NCBI RefSeq assembly: GCF_001426375.1
Contig: NZ_LMEO01000045.1
Span: forward strand, 426,928 to 490,927
DNA length: 64,000 bases
Direction of reading: 5' to 3'
From: Paenibacillus sp. Root444D2
GTDB taxonomy: Bacteria > Bacillota > Bacilli > Paenibacillales > NBRC-103111
The notes under the pieces are model-generated. The model saw only the letters and a program-made list of their open reading frames with translations. It was not told where the DNA came from and searched no databases. Position numbers and translations under genes: made by a program. Positions 45,286 through 54,407 of this stretch are shown in pieces. Position 1 is the stretch's first letter, and every line of letters begins with the position of its first letter.

Positions 45286-47064
45286 TCATTCCTCCTGCCC
45301 TTTTCGATCCGTACCCGGCACCAATGGAAATCTGATCTGCACAGTGGTATAGGTATCTGGCTCACTATAAAGAAACACGCCGTAAGGCTCCCCGAACAGT
45401 CGAACAATGCGTTCGTGCACATTGCGAACGCCCATGCCGCTGAAGCGTGTGTTCGTCTGGACTTTATTCTCTTCAAACAGCGCATCGATCTGTTCCTTTG
45501 ACATCCCTTTGCCGTTATCTCTCACTTCGATTCTCAGTTCTTTGTTTTCCTCATAGATGCGAATCAATACTAGGCCCTCGTGCTCCGAGGAGGATAGCCC
45601 ATGAATGATGGCATTTTCCACAAGAGGCTGCAGCATTAACTTCAACACGCTGAACTGTAAAAGCTCTTCATTTTCGACTTCTATCTTCACATGGATGGGT
45701 TCCACATATTTGTATTTTTCAATATTGACGTAGCTGCGGACATACTGCAGCTCTTCCTGCAGGGAAAGAAATTCATTCGTATTCCCCAAAACACCGCGCA
45801 TGAGCTCTATTAAAGATTCCGACACCTCAACAATATTCGGCACCCCGTTCAGTTTGGCCAAATACTTGACCGTATTCAGCGTGTTATACAGAAAATGGGG
45901 GCGAATTTGAGCCTGCAAAACAGCCAACTCCGCTTCACGCTTCTCTTTCTCAGTCATCACGATTCCCTCAAGTAAACGCTTTAATTCCTCTACCATACTT
46001 TTGAAAACTTGATAGAGCTGGCCTATTTCATCCTTAGAATGAATTTCGACAGCTGGGAGCGTCATGTTGCCTTCCATGACATGCATCATCATAGATCTCA
46101 GCCTTCGAATATTTCTTGTAATTCTCGAGGAAACCTGTAAAGTACCGATGACGATAATGATAAACACAACAATGGCTACTGTGGCTAATACATTTCGGAT
46201 CCGCGTCGTTTCAGTTAAGAGAGACTTCATAGGAACGAGTGCCACCGTGGACCATCCCGTATAATCCGATTTCCGTGTGATAACCAGGTAAGATTTCTGT
46301 CCGATGACCCTTTCAACCGAACCATCTGAACCGGATATCTCCTGATTGAGCAAAGTGATCACCGCCTTGTCAAAGACGCTTGTTTGGGGTTGATAAATAA
46401 ATTCATTGTTCCTATCAACCACATACAACATACTGTCCGATGTAGGTTTGACATCATATATTTTCTTAATGAACTCGTCATTCAGATCGAACATCACCAT
46501 ACCGATTAAATTACGGTTATATCGGAGCTCGCGCCCGGTCACAATGGAGTCACTGAAACCGGTTTGATGAAAATAAGCATGCCCTGAGCCATTTTGAAGT
46601 AAATAATCCATCATCGGTGCATATAAAATGTTCTTGTCGAGCCATGGGGATCCGACAAAAAACACCTTTTCGTTCAGCCCTATGACGGCAACGCGTGAAA
46701 TATATGGCTTGTAGGCAATCAATGCGGATAAAAACTCCTCGATCCGCTTTTGCTCCTGGAACCACTCGTAGCTTGGTTCCTCCGTCTTGCTAAGCAGCGT
46801 ATCCAGCACCGTTTTATTGGTAGCGACCACCGTATTTAATCGACTAACTTCCTCCAATCGGAGATTTAAGGATTCGTCCGCCTGGCGTATGCTTTCCGTA
46901 ACGGAAGTAATCGCATTTTTCTTTACCGTTTCTCTCATGTACAAATAAACAATACTTGTCACAGCAACGATTCCAATCAGAGTAACCAGACTGAATGCGA
47001 CAAAGATTTTCCCCTGGATGCTTACCGTAGGTGAAACCAACTTTTTTACGGAGAAAAACTTCAT
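45286..47064 (-). CDS. YesM-like sensor histidine kinase
   Basis: A 592-residue membrane kinase. The start is ATG 47064 (AAAGGAG upstream); the longer frame to 47139 would run through a terminator. Two membrane spans (near residues 15-40 and 285-310) enclose a large extracellular sensor. Then come HAMP (about 310-365), the His-kinase phosphoacceptor region with QIRPHFLYNTLNTVKYLAK near residue 390, and an ATPase domain with N-box LMLQPLVENAIIHGL and DNGKGM. This is the YesM type used to sense extracellular sugars or binding-protein complexes. The response regulator gene follows at once. Confidence 0.94.
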   Translation of the reverse strand: MKFFSVKKLVSPTVSIQGKIFVAFSLVTLIGIVAVTSIVYLYMRETVKKNAITSVTESIRQADESLNLRLEEVSRLNTVVATNKTVLDTLLSKTEEPSYEWFQEQKRIEEFLSALIAYKPYISRVAVIGLNEKVFFVGSPWLDKNILYAPMMDYLLQNGSGHAYFHQTGFSDSIVTGRELRYNRNLIGMVMFDLNDEFIKKIYDVKPTSDSMLYVVDRNNEFIYQPQTSVFDKAVITLLNQEISGSDGSVERVIGQKSYLVITRKSDYTGWSTVALVPMKSLLTETTRIRNVLATVAIVVFIIIVIGTLQVSSRITRNIRRLRSMMMHVMEGNMTLPAVEIHSKDEIGQLYQVFKSMVEELKRLLEGIVMTEKEKREAELAVLQAQIRPHFLYNTLNTVKYLAKLNGVPNIVEVSESLIELMRGVLGNTNEFLSLQEELQYVRSYVNIEKYKYVEPIHVKIEVENEELLQFSVLKLMLQPLVENAIIHGLSSSEHEGLVLIRIYEENKELRIEVRDNGKGMSKEQIDALFEENKVQTNTRFSGMGVRNVHERIVRLFGEPYGVFLYSEPDTYTTVQIRFPLVPGTDRKGQEE

Positions 47065-47105
47065 GGACCGGCAGCTCCTTTCCATTTCACGAATAGTAGA
47101 AAAAA

Positions 47106-47141
47106 ACATGAATCCGGCCCGATCAGGAGCTTGATTCATGT
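47106..47141 (-). terminator. Strong terminator after the duplicated GH43
   Basis: ACATGAATC pairs with GATTCATGT, followed on the minus strand by seven T. It lies between the GH43 stop (47149) and the kinase start (47064), so the GH43 gene is probably monocistronic and the kinase depends on read-through or its own promoter. Confidence 0.88.
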
Positions 47142-47148
47142 CTTAATA

Positions 47149-48936
47149 TTACTCACAACAAGGTGCAATGCATAGCCCCTCCCCATCCTCTTCGGCCCCC
47201 AGCAGGACAATTCCCACACGGGTCCGAAATGGAGCGGTTCGATCATTACCAAAAAATGTAGACATGAGTCTGCCGTCTTTATCGATAAACATCGTTCCGT
47301 GGCCTCCGTGAGGTACCGCCAACCGTCTTGGAGTATAAGGGCCGTACAAATCTTCAGCAACGGCATACATCAAATCATACGTTCCGTCCACGCGTTTATC
47401 CCCATTCCACTCCGCCGCACCAAGAATGTACTTCCCTTTGTACTTCACGATGAATGCACCCTCATAGCCAACGCGCTGTCCATCCGAGCACAGCAGCTTG
47501 CGGGGGTCCTCCGCAAAGCCTGTCATATCCTTCTTCATCTTGGCGATTTTACCATCCTGCCAAACAAAATACACTTGACCATCATCATCCTGGTACAGGC
47601 TGGAGTCAATATCCGTATTCGTCATGCGACCCATATCGATATACGGTCCTTCTGCATGTCCAGATACACTTTTAATCAACCCGGTGCCTCCGCCTTTTAG
47701 CGAATAAGTGATCCAGAATGTTCCGTGCAAATAGATCATCTCCGGGGCCCAGAGACAAGGATTTTCATAAATGTTGTTCTCCCATGTCCCATTTTCGGAT
47801 AAATCCCATACTTTGGCCACATGGTTCCATTCCTTCAGATCATTTGAGCTCCACAAGTGAAGTTGGTTATTCCGGTCCCAAAAATTACGATGCGGCTTAT
47901 CTGTTGTCCCCGTCAAATAATACGTCCCATCCGGTCCTTTGCTAATATGAGGATCCCGAATCAGGAACTCCCCTACAGGTTTAAGACTTCCCACGGCTCC
48001 CTTCTCCAGCACCGTTCCCTCCATCGGCCTTATGAATCCCGGGCCTGCAATGGACATGGGGACAACAGAAGGGTAATGCTCAACCGGTGAATAGCTGCCG
48101 CAGCCTGCAAAGGACGCATACAGCTGATTGTCCGGTCCATCAAATAAAGTGACTTGTCCGCCATGGGGAAGTGCCAAATACCGTCGGCTGTAGGGACCAT
48201 AGATCGATTGGCTCACCGCTACAAAGGTATCTACAGCATCGCTGCCCATCCTCTCAAACGCATCTGCACAGAACATATAGTAGTACCCAGCCCGTTTATA
48301 TAAAAAAGCCCCGTAACTTCCTACCTGAAGGTTCCGTAAGTACGATGGATGATCCTCCCGCCCCGCGACCTTCCAAGGCTGCACTTCTACCATCCGGGGA
48401 AGTTCCTCAAGACCGGTCATGTCCTCTTTCATTTTGGCAATTTTGCCATTGCTGTAAATCCAATAAACAACTCCGTCTTCATCCTCAAATAAAGAGGCAT
48501 CCTGCCCGTCATCTGTTATCTTCCCCATATCCTGGTAAGGACCCATGACGGAGGCGGACAAGCTTTTGAGCAAACCAGTGCCGCCTTGTTTCAACCCATA
48601 TGTGATCCAGAACGTTCCCTTTACATAGTGGATTTCCGGTGCACAAATACCAGAGGAGCCCTCACTCTCCTTTTGCCACGTTCCCTCTTGCTCTAAGCTC
48701 CATACGGCGGCTGGCCCCGTCCATGATTTTAAGTCTGTGGACGTCCATACCTGCAAGCTTGAGCCTTCTGTCGCTCCGGTCATATAGTACATATGATCCG
48801 GCCCTGTGCAAATACTGGCATCTTTTAGGGAGACATCCAAAATTCGTTCTATCATTACTGCAGATTCAGAATAGCCTGTACAGGCGGACCATTCCGTTTC
48901 AGGATGAGGTGGCTGTATAATAAAATCACTGTGCAT
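47149..48936 (-). CDS. Tandem-duplicated GH43 protein with one degenerate half
   Basis: A 595-residue cytoplasmic protein made of two GH43 propellers (about 30-300 and 320-595) that align throughout: TGPDHMYYMTGATEG with KGPDGTYYLTGTTDK, GTFWITYGLKQGGTGLLKS with GTFWITYSLKGGGTGLIKS, KIAKMKEDMTG with KIAKMKKDMTG, LALPHGGQVT with LAVPHGGHGT. The base and modulator aspartates occur in both (D39/D146 and D328/D444). The general acid E492 (GYEGAF) of the second half is replaced by tyrosine Y208 (GSYGAF) in the first, so the first half is probably inactive. The role may be arabino- or xylo-oligosaccharide hydrolysis. GAAGGG precedes the ATG. Confidence 0.88.
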   Translation of the reverse strand: MHSDFIIQPPHPETEWSACTGYSESAVMIERILDVSLKDASICTGPDHMYYMTGATEGSSLQVWTSTDLKSWTGPAAVWSLEQEGTWQKESEGSSGICAPEIHYVKGTFWITYGLKQGGTGLLKSLSASVMGPYQDMGKITDDGQDASLFEDEDGVVYWIYSNGKIAKMKEDMTGLEELPRMVEVQPWKVAGREDHPSYLRNLQVGSYGAFLYKRAGYYYMFCADAFERMGSDAVDTFVAVSQSIYGPYSRRYLALPHGGQVTLFDGPDNQLYASFAGCGSYSPVEHYPSVVPMSIAGPGFIRPMEGTVLEKGAVGSLKPVGEFLIRDPHISKGPDGTYYLTGTTDKPHRNFWDRNNQLHLWSSNDLKEWNHVAKVWDLSENGTWENNIYENPCLWAPEMIYLHGTFWITYSLKGGGTGLIKSVSGHAEGPYIDMGRMTNTDIDSSLYQDDDGQVYFVWQDGKIAKMKKDMTGFAEDPRKLLCSDGQRVGYEGAFIVKYKGKYILGAAEWNGDKRVDGTYDLMYAVAEDLYGPYTPRRLAVPHGGHGTMFIDKDGRLMSTFFGNDRTAPFRTRVGIVLLGAEEDGEGLCIAPCCE

Positions 48937-49059
48937 TGTATTTTTCCCTTCATAAAATAATCTGAATTAAGTATACCGTGGTCTGTACAACTTTTTAATA
49001 GAATAAGCGGTTCATCGGGTGAGGATTATGGACGTCCTTTACTTTTTCATAAAACAAAA

Positions 49060-49107
49060 ACATGCCGTGAAGAATCATTCGCAATTCCTGAACAATTCGC
49101 GGCATGT
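49060..49107 (-). terminator. Terminator of the AraC gene
   Basis: ACATGCCG pairs with CGGCATGT around a long, partly paired loop; TTTTTGTTTT follows on the minus strand. It sits directly at the stop codon of the AraC-type gene. Confidence 0.8.
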
Positions 49108-49953
49108 CTATTGAATTTTAATAAATTGCTTTCGAAAGGCGCTTGGTCTAACTCCGGTTTTGCTTTGGAACAGGTTCGAAAAATAATGCGGATCGACATA
49201 TCCAAGCTTATAACCAATATCGCTTATGGTCAGATGTGTGTCGAGCAGCATCAGTTTAGCGGATTCTATCTTTTTGGAGATGACATAGTTATAGATGGTA
49301 GTTCCTATTTCTCTTTTAAACAAGCGATTTATCTGCTTATTGGAAATGCCCATTTGTGAAGAGAGCTGGGTCGGGTCGAAAGGATGAAGGATACTGTTAT
49401 CCAAAAATTGCTTTATCACTTGAACCGTTGATGTTAACGCTTCCCCTCTTTTACGTAAAGTTTCAGAGAGGCTGACAATGATTCGCATAAGGATGATCTG
49501 CAGCTCACTTTGCATTTCTTCTACTGATTTTTGTTTAGCGCTTTCAATAGCCTCTTTAAACAAGTACTCCAATCCGCTTCTGGGCGTCACGACATGTGAA
49601 AGCAGTTGGTAGGCTTCAAGCATCTTCAGAATCCAGCTTCCGCTAATGTTTAGCCATATATAACTCCATTGCTCCTTGTGGTCTAGGTCTGAGGCAACTT
49701 CATGGTAATAGCCTGCAGGTAGGATGAACATGTCTCCCTGACGAGCCATATAGGCTTGGGGACCGACCTGAACACTGCCTTGCCCTGATAGTACGAAACC
49801 GAAAACGGTAATTTGTGCAATCTTTCGAATATTGCGGTAATCCGTATCACAGTAATTAACCCCTAAGAACTGGACGCTCAGAGGTGGAGGCTCTCCTAAC
49901 GGAGGCAGGTGATATACGGGCCCATGCTTGCCGGGTTTATTTATCATCGTCAT
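49108..49953 (-). CDS. AraC-family transcriptional regulator
   Basis: About 281 residues. An N-terminal cupin-like sugar-binding domain (ITVFGFVLSGQGSVQVGPQAYMARQGDMFILPAGYYHEV) is followed by an AraC double HTH near residues 185-280 (LSSQMGISNKQINRLFKREIGTTIYNYVISKKI and ISDIGYKLGYVDPHYFSNLFQSKTG). The start is uncertain: ATG 49989 has no ribosome binding site, while GAGAGG suits 49953 or 49947. It is probably a ligand-responsive activator for nearby GH or reductase genes. It reads alone, with a terminator behind it. Confidence 0.9.
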   Translation of the reverse strand: MTMINKPGKHGPVYHLPPLGEPPPLSVQFLGVNYCDTDYRNIRKIAQITVFGFVLSGQGSVQVGPQAYMARQGDMFILPAGYYHEVASDLDHKEQWSYIWLNISGSWILKMLEAYQLLSHVVTPRSGLEYLFKEAIESAKQKSVEEMQSELQIILMRIIVSLSETLRKRGEALTSTVQVIKQFLDNSILHPFDPTQLSSQMGISNKQINRLFKREIGTTIYNYVISKKIESAKLMLLDTHLTISDIGYKLGYVDPHYFSNLFQSKTGVRPSAFRKQFIKIQ

Positions 49954-50048
49954 TGGACCTCTCTTAACATCTTGGTTCCTAGTTCCCATGACTATATTTT
50001 AGCACAATTTCAAGTATTGAGACATGGAGTGAGATGGAAGAAAGAGCC

Positions 50049-50080
50049 TTAGGGCATACAGGCTACTGCCATATCCCTAA
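50049..50080 (-). terminator. Likely terminator of the reductase pair
   Basis: TTAGGG pairs with CCCTAA and an inner GGC/GCC pair; the minus strand continues CTCTTTCTT. It lies about 20 bases after the SDR stop. The T-tract is poor. Confidence 0.5.
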
Positions 50081-50100
50081 CATCGATATAGCTCCCAGTT

Positions 50101-50862
50101 TCATATCGTCGGCATTACGTTGCCGCCATTCACGGGGATAAATGCTCCCGTAATAAAACTCGCCAAATCAGATGCCAGAAACGCTACCACATTGGCGATT
50201 TCCTGATCGGTGCCACGGCGTTTCAACGGTACGTGGCTTTCATACGACTCTTGGCGTTCCGTAAGGTTTTCCCGATCCTTATCGCTGATCGTCCAGCCTG
50301 GTGCCACTTGGTTAACAGTCACTTGATGTTCGCCGACTTCCTTTGCCAGTACCCGGTACAACCCGTCCATCCCCCGTTTGCCGCTCACATAAGCGGATTG
50401 GGAAGGGAAATTTTGCATGGAGCATTCTGTATTAATACCGATAACCCTGCCCTTTTTGCGTTTCACCATGTCTGGTAAGAATGCCTTTGCGAGCAGTACA
50501 CTTTGTATAACGCACGATTCAAACTGGCTGATATAGTCTTCTATCGGCTGATCGAGTACCGATGTCCATTCGTACTGTACAACGGCATTTGCAACGACAA
50601 TATCTACAGCCCCCGTAAGTCCGAGCGCGCGCTCCTTCAGCGCAGTGACTTCATCCGCTTTGGTCACATCAGCTTGAACAGTAACAGCACGGCGCCCGAT
50701 CCCTTCGATCTCGGCCTGTAACTCGGCCGCCTTCAACTCATTCTGATTATAGTGAATGACAATATCCGCCCCACATAGAGCCAATGTTCGGGCCATGACA
50801 CGTCCAAGCTGTCCCGAAGCCCCGGTAATCAGCGCTGTTTGACCTCTCAAATCAATGTTCAT
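50101..50862 (-). CDS. Short-chain dehydrogenase/reductase
   Basis: A 253-residue Rossmann enzyme with TGASGQLG (residues 13-20) for NAD(P) binding, NAV near 92 in the NAG position, and the catalytic Y158-x3-K162 in SAYVSGKRG. The end GAFIPVNGGNVM is standard. Classical SDRs oxidise or reduce sugar, polyol or ketone carbonyls. It follows the aldo/keto reductase by 12 bases, so the two probably work on the same sugar or aldonate, but the substrate cannot be read from sequence. Confidence 0.9.
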   Translation of the reverse strand: MNIDLRGQTALITGASGQLGRVMARTLALCGADIVIHYNQNELKAAELQAEIEGIGRRAVTVQADVTKADEVTALKERALGLTGAVDIVVANAVVQYEWTSVLDQPIEDYISQFESCVIQSVLLAKAFLPDMVKRKKGRVIGINTECSMQNFPSQSAYVSGKRGMDGLYRVLAKEVGEHQVTVNQVAPGWTISDKDRENLTERQESYESHVPLKRRGTDQEIANVVAFLASDLASFITGAFIPVNGGNVMPTI

Positions 50863-50874
50863 AAAGACTCTCCT

Positions 50875-51825
50875 TTATTCAACCGCTATTTTGCGAATTT
50901 CTGCAAGTGTAGCCTCATCCAAAGTCAGATCGATGGCCGGCAGTACACTTAAGATGTGACTCGGCTTGCGAACGCCTACAAGAGCGCTGGTCAAAGCCGG
51001 ATGGGCGAGATCATATGCGATAGCAAGCTGAGGCATGGTCATGCCGTACCGGCTCGCGATAACTTTCAGCTTCTCTACGCGTTCCACGTTTTTCCTCAAA
51101 CCCTCCCCGGTATGTGCAGCGTTGCGGGAGCGCCAATCGTCATCTGAGAATTTGGTGTCGTAGGTATAATTTCCTGACAAGAGACCTGAAGTTAGCGGGC
51201 TGTAGGCAACGACGCCGATTCCTTTCTCCAGACAGAATGGCAAAATCTCCTTCTCAACGGCAGGCCTCAGGATGGAATACGGCGGCTGAAGAGAATCAAC
51301 ATGTCTTACGGAAAGCGACGCTTCCAATAACGAAACATTGTAATTGCTTACGCCTACATAACGTACTTTGCCATCTTGTACGAGCTTATCCATGGCACGC
51401 ATCGTCTCTTCCGCCGGAGCGTTCGCATCCGTATCCGGCCAGTGCATTTGATACAAATCGATATAATCGGTACCGAGACGACGCAGGGATGCTTCCGCTT
51501 CACGAAGGATGGAGTCGTAGGTTCCGTTCTTGGAAATGTTTTTGTTCTCGTCCCAAACCAGACCGCATTTGGTCGCCAACACCACTTTGTCACGGTCTCC
51601 CTTCAACGCATTCCCGATAACTTCCTCTGAATGACCCAGACCATAGACGGCCGCAGTGTCAAAAAAATTGATCCCGTTGTACAAAGCAACTCGCACGCTT
51701 TCAGCTGACAGCTCATCGTCTTGGTTGCCCCAAGCGCTGGCCCAGCCTCCTCCGCCGATTGCCCAGGAGCCGAAGCCAATGACTGAAATTTCTGGACCAT
51801 TCTTACCAAGTTTACGATATTTCAT
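50875..51825 (-). CDS. Aldo/keto reductase
   Basis: A 316-residue TIM-barrel oxidoreductase. The start is ATG 51825, with AGGAGG 10 bases upstream; an upstream frame to 51849 is not supported. Catalytic residues are D56, Y61 and K86 (NFFDTAAVYG, VVLATKCG) with the histidine in YQMHWPDTD. The C-terminal part (LVGVRKPSHILSVLPAI) is the cofactor-binding end. Family members reduce aldoses such as L-arabinose, D-xylose or L-rhamnose, or act as galactose or aryl-alcohol dehydrogenases. It forms an operon with the SDR gene. A NIPSNAP-like relic lies just upstream. Confidence 0.92.
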   Translation of the reverse strand: MKYRKLGKNGPEISVIGFGSWAIGGGGWASAWGNQDDELSAESVRVALYNGINFFDTAAVYGLGHSEEVIGNALKGDRDKVVLATKCGLVWDENKNISKNGTYDSILREAEASLRRLGTDYIDLYQMHWPDTDANAPAEETMRAMDKLVQDGKVRYVGVSNYNVSLLEASLSVRHVDSLQPPYSILRPAVEKEILPFCLEKGIGVVAYSPLTSGLLSGNYTYDTKFSDDDWRSRNAAHTGEGLRKNVERVEKLKVIASRYGMTMPQLAIAYDLAHPALTSALVGVRKPSHILSVLPAIDLTLDEATLAEIRKIAVE

Positions 51826-51859
51826 GAGTATAATTCCTCCTACTTTCACATTATCCTAT

Positions 51860-51976
51860 CTATCCTTTAAAATATTCCGCACGTTTCATAAAAATCTGCT
51901 CGACGCGTTCAACTATTTTTCCATCCCGCTCGGACTTTTGTTTCACTTCGTTCCATTCCTTGTCCTGCGAGAAAGA
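51860..51976 (-). pseudogene. Possible relic of a NIPSNAP-like gene
   Basis: A 38-codon minus-strand frame without a start reads DKEWNEVKQKSERDGKIVER and then VEQIFMKRAEYFKG before a stop. It resembles the C-terminus of NIPSNAP-family proteins (EEW-x-x-VK-x-SE-x-DG-x-[IL]V). The missing N-terminal part suggests a deletion. A GGAGGTGA-ATG in another frame just upstream may be the old start region. Confidence 0.45.
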
Positions 51977-52157
51977 TCATTCACCTCCGATCACCTAACA
52001 TTTTCAATTATAGATAATCATTCCTGCCATGAGAAGGAGTGAATAAATTTAAACTAAGTTACTTTAAGTTAACTATAGGCTTAAAATAGCCAGATAAATC
52101 AGACCGACTCGCACGGTTCGGTTTTCGTTTATTGTAGATTTTCGACAAAAAGAAAAA
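51977..52157. other. Intergenic, no gene seen
   Basis: AT-rich and without a supported reading frame. A small hairpin-like CCGA...TCGG followed by TTTTCG lies near 52103-52124 on the plus strand, with no gene in front of it. Confidence 0.5.
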
Positions 52158-52193
52158 ACGGCCTTTTTCGCATTTATTTCGCGATAGGACCGT
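52158..52193 (-). terminator. Terminator of the tiny membrane-protein gene
   Basis: ACGGCC pairs with GGACCGT with one bulge, plus an inner TCGC/GCGA pair; the minus strand continues TTTTTTCTTTTT. Confidence 0.7.
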
Positions 52194-52239
52194 CTTTATT
52201 TTTCTCCATATGTTTTGTGTTGTGTTGGATGAAGGAATA

Positions 52240-52347
52240 TTAAATTACAAAAGCTGATGTGATGATAACCAAAAGAATAAAAAGAACCAAAATAAATGCT
52301 ACGTTGCGGCCCATACCATAACCATCACCATAACCTACTGCTCCCAT
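52240..52347 (-). CDS. YjcZ-family tiny transmembrane protein (35 aa)
   Basis: This 35-codon gene reads MGAVGYGDGYGMGRNVAFIL and continues as one hydrophobic helix to SAFVI. A glycine/tyrosine-rich start followed by a single membrane helix with this length is the signature of the YjcZ/tiny-TM family, found in spore-forming Bacilli and often expressed late in sporulation. GAGGGG lies upstream, spaced rather far. A CATATGAT at 52387-52394 (minus strand) resembles a sporulation-sigma -10, but no matching -35 was found. It lies between two sugar operons without evident connection. Confidence 0.85.
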   Translation of the reverse strand: MGAVGYGDGYGMGRNVAFILVLFILLVIITSAFVI

Positions 52348-52456
52348 GTTTACTCATTCCCCTCAAATGATTTTCACTACGGTATAATCATATGTGCGGT
52401 ACAAAGTGCTTGATTGGACGTATGTCTCTGGGAGGCAAACGCCTACCTTCCCACGC

Positions 52457-53353
52457 TCAGCCTTTTATAGAGCCAATCAATACGCCTTTTTCAAAATATT
52501 TTTGTATAAAAGGATATAGGATTAAAATCGGCAGCGTAGACACGATGATCACACCATACTTGATTTGATCAGCATATCTTTGCGCGTAGCCTCCCGCATC
52601 GCCGCCAACGCCTGCTCCATTGGCAAAAACCTGATTCGATAAAAGAATATCCCTTAAAATGATTTGCAGCGGCTGCAGCTCATTATTTCTTATATAAATT
52701 AAAGCCGTGAAGAAATCATTCCAGTGCGCGACCAAGTAGTAAAGGCCGATAACGGATATAAGCGCTTTGGACAAGGGCATAGCCACCTGGATAAAATACT
52801 TAAAATGAGAACAACCGTCCATGGCAGCTGCCTCATACAATTCCGATGGCAACGTTTCAAAAAATGTTCGTGCAATAATGAGATTGAACACATTAACGGA
52901 AAATGGCAAAATGAAAACCCACATCGTGTTTGTCAAGTGCAGACCTTTTATCAATAAGTAAGTTGGAATTAAACCTCCGTTAAAAAACAATGTAATGACA
53001 AAGATCAACATTAATGGACGTCTAGCCTTAAATTCTTTCCTTGATAGCACATAGGCTGCCGGTAAAGTGAACAGCAAATTCACAAAAGTTCCGAGCAATG
53101 TGTATACAAGTGTATTTCGATAACCGACCCAAATTCTGGCGTCTTTAAAAATTTCCTGATATCCAAAAAGACTGATGCCTTTCGGCAGAAATAAGACATG
53201 ACCGGTTGAAACAAGGGTAGAGTCACTAATAGATGCAATAATGATAAAGTACAACGGATATGCAATGATTAAAAAGATCAAGACACATAGCACAAATAGA
53301 AAAAGACGGAATATGATTTCATTACCATTCTTGCTTAATAGACTCAACTCCAC
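52457..53353 (-). CDS. ABC oligosaccharide importer permease, LplC/YtcP-like
   Basis: A 298-residue six-span permease that matches the one at 40079 in layout: PLYFIIIASISDSTLVSTG near the start, EAA loop LYEAAAMDGCSHFKYFIQVAMPLSKAL, and the end ILYPFIQKYFEKGVLIGSIKG. It is the last gene of the third importer operon. A weak hairpin (52429-52453) follows the stop, with no T-run. No enzyme gene is joined to this operon; the substrate is inferred to be another pectin- or hemicellulose-derived oligomer. Confidence 0.94.
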   Translation of the reverse strand: MELSLLSKNGNEIIFRLFLFVLCVLIFLIIAYPLYFIIIASISDSTLVSTGHVLFLPKGISLFGYQEIFKDARIWVGYRNTLVYTLLGTFVNLLFTLPAAYVLSRKEFKARRPLMLIFVITLFFNGGLIPTYLLIKGLHLTNTMWVFILPFSVNVFNLIIARTFFETLPSELYEAAAMDGCSHFKYFIQVAMPLSKALISVIGLYYLVAHWNDFFTALIYIRNNELQPLQIILRDILLSNQVFANGAGVGGDAGGYAQRYADQIKYGVIIVSTLPILILYPFIQKYFEKGVLIGSIKG

Positions 53354-53372
53354 TCCCCCCTTCTACATCCAA

Positions 53373-54335
53373 TTACCATAGACTCATATTTGAAAATCTC
53401 TTCGAGATGGCGTTCACAGCAATCAAGAAAATAAAATTAATGACCGTATTGAACAAACCAATGGCCGACGAGTAACTGAATTGATTAGATACAATACCAA
53501 TCTTATATACATAAGTGGCAATAACCTCGGAAACAGGGAGATTTAACGCATTTTGCATTAAAAAGATTTTTTCAAAGCCGGTACCAAGCACATTCCCCAT
53601 GCTGAGAATAAACAAAATAATCATTGTAGGAACAATAGCAGGTATATCCACATAACGTATCGTTTGCCATCTACTGGCCCCATCAATTTTGGCAGAATCA
53701 TACAATTGTGGATCAACCGTGGAAAGCGCAGCTAAATAAATAATGCTGTTCCATCCGCAATGCTGCCAAATATCGGAAAGTACATAAACGGGCATGAATG
53801 TATTTGTAGAAGCTAGCAAGTTAACATCGCCCATACCAATGGACTTCATCAAATGCCCAACAATGCCGGTTTCCGGCGATAATAGGACATTTAGCATCCC
53901 AACCAGTACAATGGTCGATATAAAGTGGGGTAAATACACCGTCGTTTGCAAGGTTTGTTTTGCTTTTTTTCTTCTGATCTGATTCAGTATCAATGCCAGA
54001 ATAATAGGAGCAGGAAACCCGAGAACAATCGACGCCAAACTGATGATAAACGTATTTTTCATTAAATCGACAAACAAATAGCTGTTCATAAATTGTTTAA
54101 AATAGTAGAATCCGTGCCATGCTCCTCCCGTAAGGCCCTTGGAAAAATCATAGTCCCGGAAAGCGAGTTGAATGCCGTACATCGGCACATAATTAAAAAT
54201 CAATATGACAGCGATTGCCGGAAAAATCATGATCCACAATTGATGGTCGCGTTTGAATGTGCTTACAACGGTAGGTTTTCTAGCTAATCGGATACCCGCA
54301 GTATCTTTGCTGATTTCACTTATTTGAGAGCTCAT
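53373..54335 (-). CDS. ABC oligosaccharide importer permease, LplB-like
   Basis: A 320-residue permease with HQLWIMIFPAIAVILIFNYVPMYGIQLAFRDYDF after a basic tail, EAA-type loop LYDSAKIDGASRWQTIRYVDIPAI (Asp-Ser in place of Glu-Ala) and the family end ISKRFSNMSLW. It lies 19 bases before the LplC-like gene, and a long hairpin separates it from the binding-protein gene. Confidence 0.94.
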   Translation of the reverse strand: MSSQISEISKDTAGIRLARKPTVVSTFKRDHQLWIMIFPAIAVILIFNYVPMYGIQLAFRDYDFSKGLTGGAWHGFYYFKQFMNSYLFVDLMKNTFIISLASIVLGFPAPIILALILNQIRRKKAKQTLQTTVYLPHFISTIVLVGMLNVLLSPETGIVGHLMKSIGMGDVNLLASTNTFMPVYVLSDIWQHCGWNSIIYLAALSTVDPQLYDSAKIDGASRWQTIRYVDIPAIVPTMIILFILSMGNVLGTGFEKIFLMQNALNLPVSEVIATYVYKIGIVSNQFSYSSAIGLFNTVINFIFLIAVNAISKRFSNMSLW

Positions 54336-54354
54336 CCAGGCATTCTCCCTTTTA

Positions 54355-54396
54355 GATAGATGCTATACCGTCCGCACAGGAAGCATAGCATCTATC
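54355..54396 (-). other. Intercistronic stem-loop between binding protein and permease
   Basis: GATAGATGCTAT and its exact complement form a 12-bp stem around an 18-base loop. On the minus strand it is followed by TAAAAGGG rather than a T-run. It has the same position as the hairpin at 28860-28894 and probably serves the same purpose, more binding protein than permease. Confidence 0.75.
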
Positions 54397-54407
54397 ATCA
54401 TGCTATT

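Noticed and set aside
47065-47139. Extended N-terminus of the YesM-like kinase
   Set aside because: The extension would be encoded by a terminator stem and lacks a ribosome binding site; ATG 47064 has AAAGGAG.
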